Assembly (NCBI RefSeq): GCF_000203795.2 | Contig: NW_006281107.1 | Span: 16,204-80,203, forward strand | Length of the DNA: 64,000 nucleotides | Origin: Batrachochytrium dendrobatidis JAM81 | Taxonomy: Eukaryota; Chytridiomycota; Chytridiomycetes; Rhizophydiales | Reading direction: 5' to 3' | In this document: one piece after another, positions 1 to 11,085 of the stretch | How the letters are laid out: each line of letters opens with the position of its first letter | How positions within the stretch are numbered: position 1 is the first letter of the stretch | Notes under the pieces: model-generated | Seen by the model: the letters and a program-made list of their open reading frames with translations, nothing else | Told to the model about the DNA's origin: nothing | The model's database searches: none | Position numbers and translations under genes: made by a program

Positions 1-120
1 GTCCATTTGGACATGGTCCTCCCTCCGATCCTCCAGTCCTTGGGACGTGGCCTTCGGACACTGTATCTTCGGACATGGTCCTTGGACACCGTGTCTTTGG
101 ACATCATCCTCGGACATTTC
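1..120. repeat. Degenerate 14-15 bp minisatellite
   Basis: The first bases repeat a unit of the form TTCGGACAyyGTnTC about six times (for example near 52, 71, 85 and 100), always centred on GGACA with variable spacer letters. The copies are degenerate and no frame is better preserved than another, so open frames here are by-products of the repeat. The array may continue to the left of the window. Confidence 0.6.
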
Positions 121-288
121 CCACTTCCCCATCCATCCCACTCCCCCTCGACACATACCTCGCGGTACGGCGTCTGTTTGGTCTCGGTCATTATCTGACC
201 AAGTCCCCGGTGACGAAACCGGTACCATACCATGTTATATGCAATAATGCACATGCCATGGCATGGTCAGACTCCCACATCAAGTGGG

Positions 289-520
289 GTCCATTCCAAA
301 CCCAACTCACCAACCATGTTACCATGTTTGGCTTGCCGCGTCTGAGGAAACGATACCCAATTGTATCATTCCCAAGTGGACATTGTCACTGTACCAAGTA
401 CAACAACGCCGTCCATTCCAAACGCAACTCACCAACCATGTTACCATATTATGTTACCATGTTTGGCTTGCCCGTTTGTGGAAACAATACCCAATTGTAT
501 CATTCCCAAGTGGACATTTG
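289..520. repeat. Tandem pair of about 120-bp direct repeats
   Basis: Two adjacent copies (about 289-390 and 413-520) share long runs, including CCATTCCAAAC, CAACTCACCAACCATGTTAC, CATGTTTGGCTTGCC and CCCAATTGTATCATTCCCAA. The second copy carries a short internal duplication of the TTACCAT stretch. No coding role is evident. The stretch from 520 to 850 holds no feature I can support. Confidence 0.6.
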
Positions 521-849
521 TCATCAAATGACAATACTCCACTGTCGCAGTCCCTCGTTCAACATATCAACACCAACATTGTGTTTCGAATACCATTTTC
601 CCCTTGATCATCACGGTTCTTGTGTTGCTTTGCCGTCTTGTTTACGTCGTGCACATCACCTTTTGTTCCAATCACTCAAAATCGCTTACATTAATGTTTA
701 TTCGTCATGTGTCTACCATGTGTTTACCCCATTTGTGTAGTGTTCAGTTGAATCGGTTGGTTCCTACATGGAACCCACTGGTTTAAAACAATTGCGCTGG
801 TATTTTTCGCGGTAATCATCATATATGGTGTGCACTGTAATCATTGTAC

Positions 850-1240
850 CAAGCTATTTGGTATTGAATCAAATTCAATTAGAATCAAATTTAAACCCAA
901 TCCAAATACAATCCAAATCCAAATCAAATTCAATTTAAAATTATGAATCCGAATCCGAAAATCCGAAAATTCAAAATCCACAAATCTAATCCAAATCCAA
1001 ATTGGCCCAGTCAAATCATTACTCCATATATAATAATTGGTACTACTAAGATTTAAACCTCGCTAGTTGTCCCAATCCATCTTGTCCAACTGTTCAATAC
1101 ACATTCACGGTATCCACATTGTAGTAATTGCATATCCAAATCAAGATCAAAAAATCTGGAAATCCAAATCCAAATTCGAAAATCCAAAAATCAAAATCCC
1201 AAAAATCCAAATATTGCAACCACATCACATCCTAAACATC
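850..1240. repeat. Low-complexity AATCCA-type repeat
   Basis: Two blocks (about 850-1000 and 1130-1215) are made almost wholly of variants of AATCCA and AAATCC hexamers. The block is strongly purine/pyrimidine biased and lacks any sustained reading frame. It could be a decayed simple-sequence array. The remaining DNA to 1,650 shows nothing I can name. Confidence 0.55.
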
Positions 1241-1655
1241 AACATTTGCTTTTTCAAGCCATTGGTTCATCTGGTTCTGTACACTTCCTAATCAATTCGG
1301 TTTTGCTTCACGCATTCCGTGCTAATCTCGGTTGTGTAGGTCATCAAATCACCCTGTCGGGCCCAATATGCCGTTTAAAAAACTGCTGATTCATATCAAA
1401 AAGCATTATAGTAACAGATATGGTCGTGCCGAATACTGTCATCGCTGTCAGTAGTGCCATTATCATCACTATAATTTAGCCATTATATTCCGAGTCACCC
1501 AAATCTACCATTGTGCATAGCTTCGGGGTGGAAACCAAAAACCACATAGTGCTAACCCATCAATGAGCACCAATTAATAATTACCCGACGGATTGCTCCG
1601 ACAAACGCTGCTCCCTCCATATCAACAAATACGGCGGGGACGTTCCAAGTGATAA

Positions 1656-1885
1656 TTACAATTGGCTAGCTATCAAAAGCCTATCAATGTGTGCTGCACC
1701 GATCTGTTCTGCCCGCCGAGTTATTTCATCGGGTTGTGCTCTCACAGATATCCGGTTCTTGGATCCTTCCACACTGAATAAATGACCCTGTTTAAGTCTC
1801 GTTATTTTTCTGATTATGCCAAATGGTTTGTTGAAAAACATTGCTTTGGTAACGTCTCGGCAATTTAATATTACTTGGCCGTTTT
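1656..1885 (-). pseudogene. Short coherent coding relic of unknown origin
   Basis: About 75 codons read through on the minus strand from about 1885 to a stop near 1656. The base composition is GC-richer than the surroundings and the residues look protein-like (VILNCRDVTKA, then KPFGIIRKITRLKQGHLFS, then RAQPDEITRRAEQIG). There is no good start, and an in-frame stop lies just upstream. The basic, beta-prone stretch is reminiscent of the C-terminal tail of retroelement integrases, but I do not recognise it firmly. It is most likely a fragment of a larger lost gene. Confidence 0.3.
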
Positions 1886-2869
1886 ACATGTCAATTATCG
1901 TCGTGCCATGACCATACATTCCTGTCTGTATTCGTCACCAATATCAATCAATGGCCATTCATCATCACTTTATACAATGCTATACGTTATACTGTATCGC
2001 ATACTGCCGGTTTGATTGCTGTATTACCATCCTGTCATCAAAACTGTATCTAGTGTGTGTTGCTGTAGTGATCATCTTTTTGTACGCATTATAATGTCCA
2101 TGCTCCATTGTTGTTTGTGCTCCATTCACTGTTGATCTGTACACCATTGTATCCGCAATCATCGTACCTCCATATCCATATACATATACTTACATATCGC
2201 TTGCATCGTCATCATGTACTGTGCCATTGAATTGCAGTGTGTTGTCCATGTGTGGGACGTGCGTTTTGTACATGTTCAATTACGCTTGATCATTACAATT
2301 TTATTGCAATCATTTGTAGTCCCATCAGTAACACTCGGATTGTATCCATATTTCAACTGGTTGTGTATACAACATGTATGCATGTTACTGTCCAATATCA
2401 CAGTGATCCGACCACCATCATACAGTGTATCATGAGTGTGTCATTACCCCACAATGCGTTGTTTTTTTGCATGATTTTGTGTCGTATTTCAATACTATTC
2501 AACCGTTTATTTTGACCCTATACAACAGCCATTGTAACTCTGTATTGTTACCATATTGTAACCATATTGTAATGTGTATATACATGTCATCGAGTCAACC
2601 AATGCAGTACTGTATAGGCATATGGCTGCATTTGCATCACCACCCAATATTCGTACAAAAAAACCCGGCAATTGAGCCGTAATCCGTTGCATACGTATGC
2701 TGATCATCACCATAATTGACCGCTGCATTAATATATCCGCATTCGGACACTCCAAACGTCATACTAACCACTCGTGTTTGATATTATCCGGACATTCGGA
2801 CAGGATACCATGTCTGATATTCGGACAATATATCCAACTTTGTCAATATTGATGCTATCGTATTGATAT
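1886..2869. other. Intergenic AT-rich DNA, nothing recognised
   Basis: The stretch contains several short frames on both strands with no recognisable motif, repeat structure or RNA gene. The word composition (CATTGT, ATCATC, CATATC) resembles other repeat-derived intergenic DNA in the left half of the window. Confidence 0.4.
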
Positions 2870-3800
2870 ATTGACCATTGTAATATATATACATGATATG
2901 TATACAGTCCAAACCACAGCGCAATAAGTCGTGTTTTGAGTGTATACCGACGTGTCCAATTCGGTCGACAGTCGTGACTATAACATGTTGTTAGTTTAGT
3001 TGACAACATGCCATGATGCATGTCCAATATATAGTATGTATATACATACATGTCCAGTATCAATCGCATGCATGTAGTGTCATTATTCATCGAGATACAC
3101 GCATTTCCAGTTTCATGTCAAATATTCGTGCTATGTGCAAGTTGTATTTTTTACATGTATCGCATGTCAACACATGCATGCATTGTACATACCAATGCCA
3201 TGTGCATATACTGTAGCAGTTTCATGCAACTAGTGTCACTATTGACGACGATATACGACATCAAACACGTCAAAACGTCATTTTCGGACTTTGGTCGACC
3301 CATTCCATGTCAGATATTGACCATAGTGCGTCAGTGACATCATAATTCGATCCGCAACACATAATTACATATATGTGGTGCATACCAAGTCATTTGATCG
3401 ACTTTTGTGGTCATAGTCGATATTAAAGTTTTTAGTTTGCAATTGGTTTGAAACGACGAGCTCTACTTGTTATTTTAATCTAGTATCGTGTCTATCAGTC
3501 AATCAACAATTTATCATGTATGCAAATGCGTCAAAAATACATGTAGTATATCGTTCTGATTCGATATCAGTTGACATTGACACTGTACGACCACTACTGA
3601 CCAAGTTATTAACATATTATCGACTAGCTCATACTGTCCCAGCATGTCGTCAAGAAAACCATCATATATTACAGTGTTGTGCCAACAAACATGCATGGAT
3701 TGCATTGAAACTGGACATGATACAATATCAAGTGTATACATGTATTGTCATGGCATCAAACTGGCATGATATCATGTATTGGTTGTGTAATAGACCATAA
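2870..3800 (+). repeat. Direct-repeat arm, left of satellite
   Basis: This segment is a diverged copy of the arm at about 5,290-6,035. Both contain, in the same order, a block with GTATACAGTCCAAAC, then CAGTCGTGA..ATAACATGTT, then CAGTATCAATCGCAT, then a block around AACATGCATGGATTG..TTGAAA, and finally a TATTGGTTGTG..A..GACCA end. No conserved reading frame is shared beyond what DNA similarity explains. The arms bracket the satellite array, so the unit may have been duplicated together with, or by, the array. Confidence 0.6.
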
Positions 3801-3874
3801 TATATGCCAACAAAACGCTCCAAATCAGGCATGATTATAGTCGTAAATATATTATTGTGACTGTGTTGTTGGAC

Positions 3875-5205
3875 AGTGACTATCAATGACTATCAATAAC
3901 TACTAGTGACTATCAATAACTGTCAATGACCATCAATAACTATCAATAACTGTAAAAACGATCAAGGTTTGTAGCCTGACAGTGTACAATCGAGTTTATT
4001 AAATCGTGTAATTCTGGTCGTTATTCGACTTTACCCAACACTTGAACACTCGATTGTTGCATACAGTTTGACAGTCGTCATACATGGCCATGTGTATGCT
4101 GTTGTATAACCAGAGACGCAGTAGTGTTGCCATGTGTTGGTTGAATCGACATACTCGACACACACCAGTCAATGCAGTTTTGTCCGAATCCCTATTTTTG
4201 TTGGCTGTAGTTTTACACAAACTTGAAACAGTCGTCGTAACAGTGTTACTGTCATTGTCATCAAGCTGTAGTATGTGTGACTGTAGTATTGGTTGAGCCA
4301 CTGACCATGTATTCGAGTATGAACGACTGTAGTTTTTTACAAACAATTGGTCAAACAACTGGTCAAATACAGGTCCAACAACTAGTCAGAATGCAGGTTT
4401 GGACAATCGTCAAACAATCGTCAGAATACTGGTCAGAATGCAGACTAAACTAATCAAACAACAGGTTGAAATGCAGGCTAAACTAGTCAAAATACACTCG
4501 TCAAACACTGGTCAAATACTAGTCAAAATACTCGTCAAATAGGATCAAATACAGGTCAGAATAACAGTCAAACAACTAGTCAGAATGCAGGTCTGGACAA
4601 TCGTCAAATACTGGTCAGAATGCAGGTTGAAATACTGGTTAAACTAATCAAACACTCGTCAAATACTCGTCAAATGCAGGTCAAATACTCGTCAAATACT
4701 CGACAAATGCAGGTCAAATACTCGTCAAAATACTCGTCAAATACAAGTCAGAATAACAGTCAAACAACTGGTCAGAATGCAGGTTTAGACAATCGTTAAA
4801 CAATCGTCAAATACTGGTCAGAATGCAGGTTGAAATGTAGGCTAAACTAATCAAACACTTGTCAAATACACTCGTCAAATGCAGGTCAGATGCAGGTCAA
4901 AATACTCGTCAAATACAGGTCAGAATAACAGTCAAACAACTAGTCAGAATGCAGGTTTAGACAATCGTTAAATAATCGTCAAATACTGGTCAGAATGCAG
5001 GTTGAAATGCAGGCTAAACTAATCAAACAACTGGTCAGAATTCAGGTCAAATACTAGTTAAAATACTCGTCAAATACTCGTCAGAATAACAGTCTAAATA
5101 CTAGTCAGACAACTGGTCAATATGTGGTTTAAACAATTGTCAAATACCGGTCAGAATACTAGTCTAAATACTAGTTGAAATGCAGGTCAAACAGCCAGTC
5201 AATTA
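3875..5205 (+). repeat. 11-bp-based satellite array with higher-order units
   Basis: The block is built from 11-12 bp words of the form NNNNGTCAAAT or NNNNGTCAGAAT (ACTCGTCAAAT, GCAGGTCAAAT, ACTGGTCAGAAT, AATCGTCAAAC). These are arranged into a longer unit of about 170-200 bp that starts AACAGTCAAACAACTRGTCAG and recurs near 4,361, 4,560, 4,750, 4,925 and 5,105. At the left edge (3,875-3,960) the words are GACTATCAATA. The 11-bp step cannot hold a frame, and the copies carry point differences rather than conserved spacers, so this is satellite DNA and not a CRISPR array. Confidence 0.8.
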
Positions 5206-5289
5206 AACTATACAATGCATTTGATATTCATACATTACACAATCAATCGTTAGTAAATATGCCAGTCATCGATATGTATTGTAATCAAA

Positions 5290-6035
5290 TGAATGTATCG
5301 GCCATTGTAACATGAATATATGATGTGTATACAGTCCAAACTATAGTGCAATATCGTATGTTTTGAATGTGTTCCAGTTGCGTCCAATTCAGTCGACAGT
5401 CGTGATTATAACATGTTTCCAATTTAATTGACGATATGGCCTGATGCATGTCCAGTATATAGTATGCATGTATACTCATGTTCAGTATCAATCGCATACA
5501 TGCAGTGTCACTATTGGTCAAAATATATCCAATTTTGGTATCATGTCAAATACTAGTGGTAAGTATAAATTGTATATTTTTTTGTAATTTCATGGCAATA
5601 CATGCATGCATCATACATACCAATGCAATATCTATATACTGTAGCAGTTTCATGCAACTAGTGTCAGTATTGGTCAAGATATACGACATCAAACACGTCA
5701 AAACGACACTTTCGGACATGCACTTGATGGTCATGATACACATTGATATATTGCACCAACGACGACGTAATCATATACACAATACATGACTATATGTGTG
5801 CCATACATTGCAGTTGTCCCTGACATTGTACGACCACTGTAGACCGAGTTATTGACACGTCAAACATCGACTATAATATCCAACCTACAAAACGTCAGCT
5901 ATTCAATTATTGTGTTATCAAACATGCATGGATTGTATTGAAATTGCACATGATACAATACCAAGTGTATACAAGTATTGTCATGTCACCATATCAGCAC
6001 AGGCTTGTGTATTGGTTGTGAAATCGACCATTTAG
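5290..6035 (+). repeat. Direct-repeat arm, right of satellite
   Basis: This is the second copy of the sequence at about 2,870-3,800, in the same orientation, with substitutions and small deletions. Matching landmarks include the TGTATACAGTCCAAAC block near 5,320, CAGTATCAATCGCATACATG near 5,483, TTTCATGCAACTAGTGTCA near 5,648 and AACATGCATGGATTGTATTG near 5,922. No gene is supported inside it. Confidence 0.6.
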
Positions 6036-6329
6036 TACGCGATTGTGATGATGCAAATGGTCCACTTTGAACGCATATAGCTTGATCAATAGCAGTTATT
6101 TCCCAGCCATATTTAAACTGATTGTGTATATGGTATATCACCATCGATTGAGCATGCATATGCACGGTTTGCAGACATTTATAATTCGTGTTGAATGTGT
6201 TGTATGTGACCATTTGAAACTCGACTAATTGTGGTGTATTTTGACATGTATATTGACTGATGTTTAGCGTCTGTTCATGTGTCATTGATGCACCATTGAC
6301 ATGCTGTATTGTCCAACATTATGTGGTGA

Positions 6330-6775
6330 TGTTGGAATCAACAAATTGGTGCAACATTGTATGTATGTGGTGATTGTCGAGTATCGAGTTCATCTAGTTG
6401 TTTCTTGGTGTTTTCAATATCTATAAGCATCTTGTTCATAATTCCAAGGTATGTGTTGTGTGTCAATGGTCTTGTTGCTCATAATGTGTATTTGCTATTA
6501 GGTTTTCGACTGTTGGTAGTTGTGGTCTGAAGTCGCATGGAACATGTCAACAAACTGCGTATGTTCTTGTACAATTTGCGATATTGCATTTGTAAACAAT
6601 GTGTCAAACCGACGTTGAAAGTGGTTCCAAATTGTCGATTGGTGTTTTGATATTGATGGAAATTGAAGTCTAGTTTCCATTCCACATGGCGTTCTAAACG
6701 CTTTGCGAAATTCACAGTAGCATGGTTCAACAGAGTGTTGGGTATTGGTGTATATCAAACACTGTGGCATTTGAA
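6330..6775 (-). pseudogene. Decayed coding fragment, unknown
   Basis: On the minus strand two frames between 6,775 and 6,480 overlap, and a third frame continues at about 6,440-6,340. The last stretch (IDIENTKKQLDELDTRQ) is helix- or coiled-coil-like. The frame changes suggest an old gene with indels, but no start, domain or homolog is recognisable and the call rests on residue composition only. The rest of 6,035-7,000 shows nothing I can name. Confidence 0.2.
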
Positions 6776-7149
6776 ACCTTGACCAGTTATTGAGGTGACT
6801 GTGGTAAAAGACATGACCTGAATGCCACTACACAATGGTTTGTTGTACACTCCAGTGTGCGTTGGTTGGTCGAGTAAGCTCTGATATGTTATTGTTGTAT
6901 CAAGTTGTTATACAACAAACTATCAACGTCAGAAATACAGAGTCAAGCTGATTGAACTCTGAAGATGAGTGCCTCGACTATAAGTGTTCAAATCTGTGAT
7001 ATTTGACAGATCTAGTCACTTGTTCAACCATAACCATCATATCTTTTAGTTCTGGAACCAAAACAACTATGTCGAGTGGTAAAACAATTGTTCTTGTCAC
7101 AGACGTTATGCTGTATAGTTCTGGGTCATTTCATTGCTGCTGTTTGAGA

Positions 7150-7925
7150 TTCTGTCATGCCAAAGTCTTGGGTTTCAGTTTGTAGTCAAGACATTCTGAA
7201 CTTGACTAAAAGTGTTAGTGTTTCCACTCTTTCCACTCTGTACACTGTATATTTGTCATTATCAGACTCTGGACTCAAACAAGACATTGCAAAGTGGATA
7301 TGTGACAACCTCGTAAAGTCACCAACACTCGGACAAAGTGATGTTGGTAGTGCTCGAATGGACTTTTACCAGGCACACATTTGTCAGTCAACTATTTCAA
7401 GCATCTTGAAATGGAACAACACATACAGAAAGCTCACTCTTGTAAGCGACTGATGAATTGGCAAGAAAGAGTTTGTCAAGTATTGAAAACATTCGCACAA
7501 TAGAATCAAATATTTGGATTGCAATGGACGAGTTGGGGTTTAAACTTGGTGATTGTACAATGTATGGCTATACAAACAGAGGTGAAAGAGTACAGTCCAA
7601 AAACAACATTTCAGTTCAAAACTATAGTCTAATAGTGTGTGTTTCATATGACAATCAATGTGTTGAGAGATTGATCAAGGCAGCAGTGAATGCTGTAATA
7701 TTAACTTGTTAAACAATGACATGCAACATTCCCAAACATTTCCAAACGGTCACTTTATTCTAGACAACATTCCATTCCACAAAACAACTCTAATTAGACA
7801 TGGTTTACCAACCATTCAACAAACAGCGCAATGTTTGGAACTACACTATACAGCATCATACTGTCCATTCTTGAACCCTGCTGACAATTACTTTGGTGTT
7901 TGGAATGACTGTGTGTGCTGAGCCA
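7150..7925 (+). pseudogene. Mariner/IS630-like transposase, frame-broken
   Basis: Three consecutive frames give the expected order of an IS630-Tc1-mariner transposase. An HTH-like N-terminal part comes first (KQDIAKWICDN ... CQSTISSILK, about 7,275-7,415). The first catalytic Asp follows (IWIAMDELGF, near 7,525) with the YGYTNRGERV block, then the second Asp (HFILDNIPFHK, near 7,760). Last is the third acidic site in the LPxYSP-NPIE equivalent, here NPADN near 7,875, giving D-39-D spacing by eye. Frames break near 7,453 and 7,706 and the end is a TGA near 7,921, so this copy cannot make an active enzyme. Related remnants lie at about 38,650-38,720 and 49,281-49,580. Confidence 0.65.
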
Positions 7926-7947
7926 TTCCAGACACCAAACAACTTGT

Positions 7948-8902
7948 AGCTTCAATAAAACAAATCCATTTCCAACAACAACAACAATGAATATGTAACG
8001 ATTGTTTATTCCAAGACAATCATTACAAGATCAATACAGAAAAGTATTTGATTTTACGTGAATACGACTGTAAAATAAACTTGGGTGTTAAACCACAAGA
8101 TTATCTCATACAAGCAAACCATACGAGTGTATTTTGGCAGTGCTACAAGTTTGTTGACCAACTCATGTATGGCGATATCAGCACAAACTCGACTGATCCA
8201 ACAGCCATGCATACACATTGTTGTCAGTTACATCGAGTGATTGTCCAAATAGGTCGATTCAAATGGGTTGCATATAACCGACCAATCCAGCATTCATCCA
8301 TTGTCAAACAACCATAATGCACAATACCACCAAGTGTGCAATTACACCCGCACTGATCAGTCGTTGCACAGTATGCATCGGTCAATGTCAAACATATGTG
8401 TGTCTGCAACTAAATTGCAGTCCATGACACATCCACACGATCCAACATGGCAAATCATGTATCATGAGTCCAAGATTGATCAAAAACCTGATCATGGTAA
8501 ACACAGCATGTTGTTGCATATCAGAGTCGATATATCGAGTGACAGCTGCACACTGGCTGATGGTGCACAGCGTATCAGTCACAATACATGCACGGTATTG
8601 CATTGCAGTCATTGGATGATAACTGGTTGCAATGTGATACGATCGACATACATCAACATGGTGTGATGTGACCATAATCATGGTGGAATGTGTTGGAGTT
8701 GACATTGTGAGTTGACAATCGATACACCATGCACATGACTGGAACATATATATTCGAGTGTGGTTTGGTTGGTGTCAGGTTGATCATGCAATCGTATCGG
8801 TGCAACGAGTGAGTGAGCTGATGGTGATCTGAACCCATTTCAACAACAAGGAGTTGACAGTCATGGAGTTGCATGCATCCAATATGTGTAGCACACCGAA
8901 TG
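7948..8902 (+). repeat. Inverted-repeat arm, left (transposon 3' flank)
   Basis: This sequence matches 38,965-39,900 in reverse orientation with high identity. Shared landmarks include CCATTTCCAACAACAACAAC, the region around 8,048-8,317, the region 8,400-8,600 and the end near AATATGTGTAGCACACCG. It starts inside or just after the transposase relic, so it is probably the 3' part of a transposon or a repeat captured by it. Long open frames within it are conserved only because the DNA is. Confidence 0.7.
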
Positions 8903-8919
8903 ATCAGTCATGACAGCAC

Positions 8920-11085
8920 ATAGTAGTTGATTGGTGCAATATGATCAAACCATTACTATAATACACTATTGTTTGACAATACACGATGTTTATTAAATGA
9001 ATGACATTGGATGCATGACACATGACAATTAAACCAACATGCAATACACGCTGCATTACAACATATACTGGATGGAACTGTGATGGTTCACTCAACTCCA
9101 ACATCGTGACGGGTCTATGGTTGTAAAGCTTGCTGCTGAGCATCCTGCTCAACCCGTGAAAATACACTTGAAAAGTAACTGTAGAAAAAGTCAAAACAAC
9201 TCTTGTACGAGTGATACGATTCCAGGTTTATATTATCGTCAGAATCTGTCACCTCAAACTTATGGTGATGCTCAAAGTAATGTTTAAGCTCCAATTCTTG
9301 CTCAGAATCTTTTTTAAGCCTAATCCGATATCCATCAAGAATTTTTTGGAGAATCTCTTGGAGTTCATCAAGAAACTCACGCTGGGTTCTAATATTAGCT
9401 TCAAGGTCGAGGTCTACTGATCCTTGACCCGAGGCTCTATTTAAAAAGTTAAAATCTTGCTCCAGATTATACAGCAAGTTTTTTTGAGCCTTGATCCGAG
9501 CATCTACATTGTGAATATCTTTCTCTATTTTGTCGATTTTAACTGAAAGTGTTGCGTGTTCTTCGATCATGAATACTCCCTCCAAGCCAATTGAATAGCA
9601 ATACTTGCCAAACTCATTATATGATTTTAATTTTTTCGGATAATCAAACCTACTAAAAGTGTTCAAGATGCTAGCTTTAGCACTTGCAGTTTCAGTTGCA
9701 CTGGGAGAAACTGTCGCAGTGCTGACTTCAGCACTCATGGTCGAACTGGGATCAACTGGATTGGCAACTGTGACCGAACAGACAGCAAGGATTGATGACA
9801 GTACGGCAATTGAGAATTTCATTTTGGTGGTTGGTTGCGCAAGTTGTAAATGTCATTCAACGAGCCAGTTTTTGAACTATATTTATATCCATTATTGAAT
9901 AAATGATATTAAAAGCATATTTCTTGGATGACCGTCCTAAGGGATTTGTGTTACTATCAGGGTTGGTATTGATTTGTTGTCAATGTTGAAATGACTTTGA
10001 AAGACTCTTTCTTTATATAATTGCTTATTGAAATTGGAAGCGTAGCATCAGGGTGTGATTTGTGTAGAAATACTGTGTAATGGCACCATAATGCGACAAG
10101 AATACCAATGACTTGTATATGATAATTCAGTCATCTATACGACCATTTGTCACCAATACAATAGTATGTGACATGATCATATTGCACCAATCGACCAATA
10201 TACGATCACTGGACACACCACACGTTGATGTTTACCACTGTATATGTGATGTATATTGGTTATAGTCCATGATATCAACGAGTTTATGCATACTGCTTAC
10301 ACCACACACATCAAACCGACTCAGTGATATGCAAGTGCTGCGGTTTGACCAAATCACAATCATCCAATATTGTCGACTGTTCAACTTGTTGATATTCAAA
10401 CCGTGTCATCACTAGTCACAATATAATGGTTGACTGACTTGTTTGGTTGACCTGACATATCGACACTTTGCAAACCTCGACTTGATTCATCAACTTGGAT
10501 ATTCATATAATGCCAGGTTTGTATCATCACGTTGGACTCGTTATCAAACACCTTGATGTGTCCATGCAACACAAACTCGATATACACACATTAGTTACTG
10601 TTTGACATGACTGGGTTGATCATCAATACCAGACAGTGCAACTGTATTAGTTGTATGATACAATCGATCATGGTTGGTTCATCACCATCAAATATCAAAC
10701 GTTGATCACGTATACATTGATTTGTAATTGCATGGGTTGTTGGCAATGCACACTATGATATGATTGACAAGTTGTTGATTTGCAGTAATCAGATGTGCAT
10801 CACCTGTAACATTGGATGCAATTGACGAGTTGTAACCACAAGTCAACAGTCATGGATATGTTGGTGATTGTATTGACTACATGATTGGTATTGGATTAGC
10901 TGTCATGATCGATTGGTGAACAATACAATCCACATTGATTATGACGTGTTGCAACTGGTTGATATATACAGATTCGACTGATAATCGAGTATATTTTGAT
11001 GAGTAACTCTGCCACTGTTGGTTTGGATTGGTCATTGCTACTGCTTGTATATGCAGTGTATTCATGTGTAATGTATTGGATATCG
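8920..11085 (+). repeat. Segmental duplication unit A, copy 1
   Basis: The unit is repeated in the same orientation at 25,655-27,855. It includes 3' flank, a secreted-protein gene on the minus strand, its promoter, and about 1 kb of non-coding DNA upstream of the gene. The flanks (for example 8,930-9,060 against 25,665-25,820, and 10,400-11,050 against 27,170-27,820) are clearly more alike than the two proteins, whose central parts have diverged. Confidence 0.75.
9115..9822 (-). CDS. Secreted coiled-coil protein, lineage-specific family
   Basis: The single-exon gene encodes 235 residues and starts at an ATG followed by a clear signal peptide (hydrophobic to about residue 20, likely cleaved after VTVA or ANP). 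A Ser/Thr/Ala-rich linker (about 21-50) follows, then a mostly charged helical region with coiled-coil character (about 75-190). Two cysteines stand out: one in the KYCYSIGLEG segment and one in the C-terminal YKSCFDFFYSYF segment. The paralog at 25,855 has both at equivalent places, suggesting a conserved disulfide. I recognise the signal peptide and PVDPSSTMSAE linker as typical of Batrachochytrium secreted families, but no function is known to me. It probably acts outside the cell. Confidence 0.8.
   Translation of the reverse strand: MKFSIAVLSSILAVCSVTVANPVDPSSTMSAEVSTATVSPSATETASAKASILNTFSRFDYPKKLKSYNEFGKYCYSIGLEGVFMIEEHATLSVKIDKIEKDIHNVDARIKAQKNLLYNLEQDFNFLNRASGQGSVDLDLEANIRTQREFLDELQEILQKILDGYRIRLKKDSEQELELKHYFEHHHKFEVTDSDDNINLESYHSYKSCFDFFYSYFSSVFSRVEQDAQQQALQP

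Noticed and set aside
3875..5205. Possible CRISPR-like repeat-spacer array
   Set aside because: The whole block is made of variants of one 11-bp word; there are no unique spacers, the repeat is not constant and the genome is eukaryotic.
8048..8666. Long frames shared with the minus strand at 39,182-39,771
   Set aside because: They lie in the inverted transposon-flank repeat, carry no motif, and are conserved only as DNA.
10396..10587. 63-codon frame on the minus strand nearly identical to one at 27,165-27,356
   Set aside because: Similarity extends equally through the surrounding non-coding DNA of duplication A, so conservation of the frame is not evidence of a gene.
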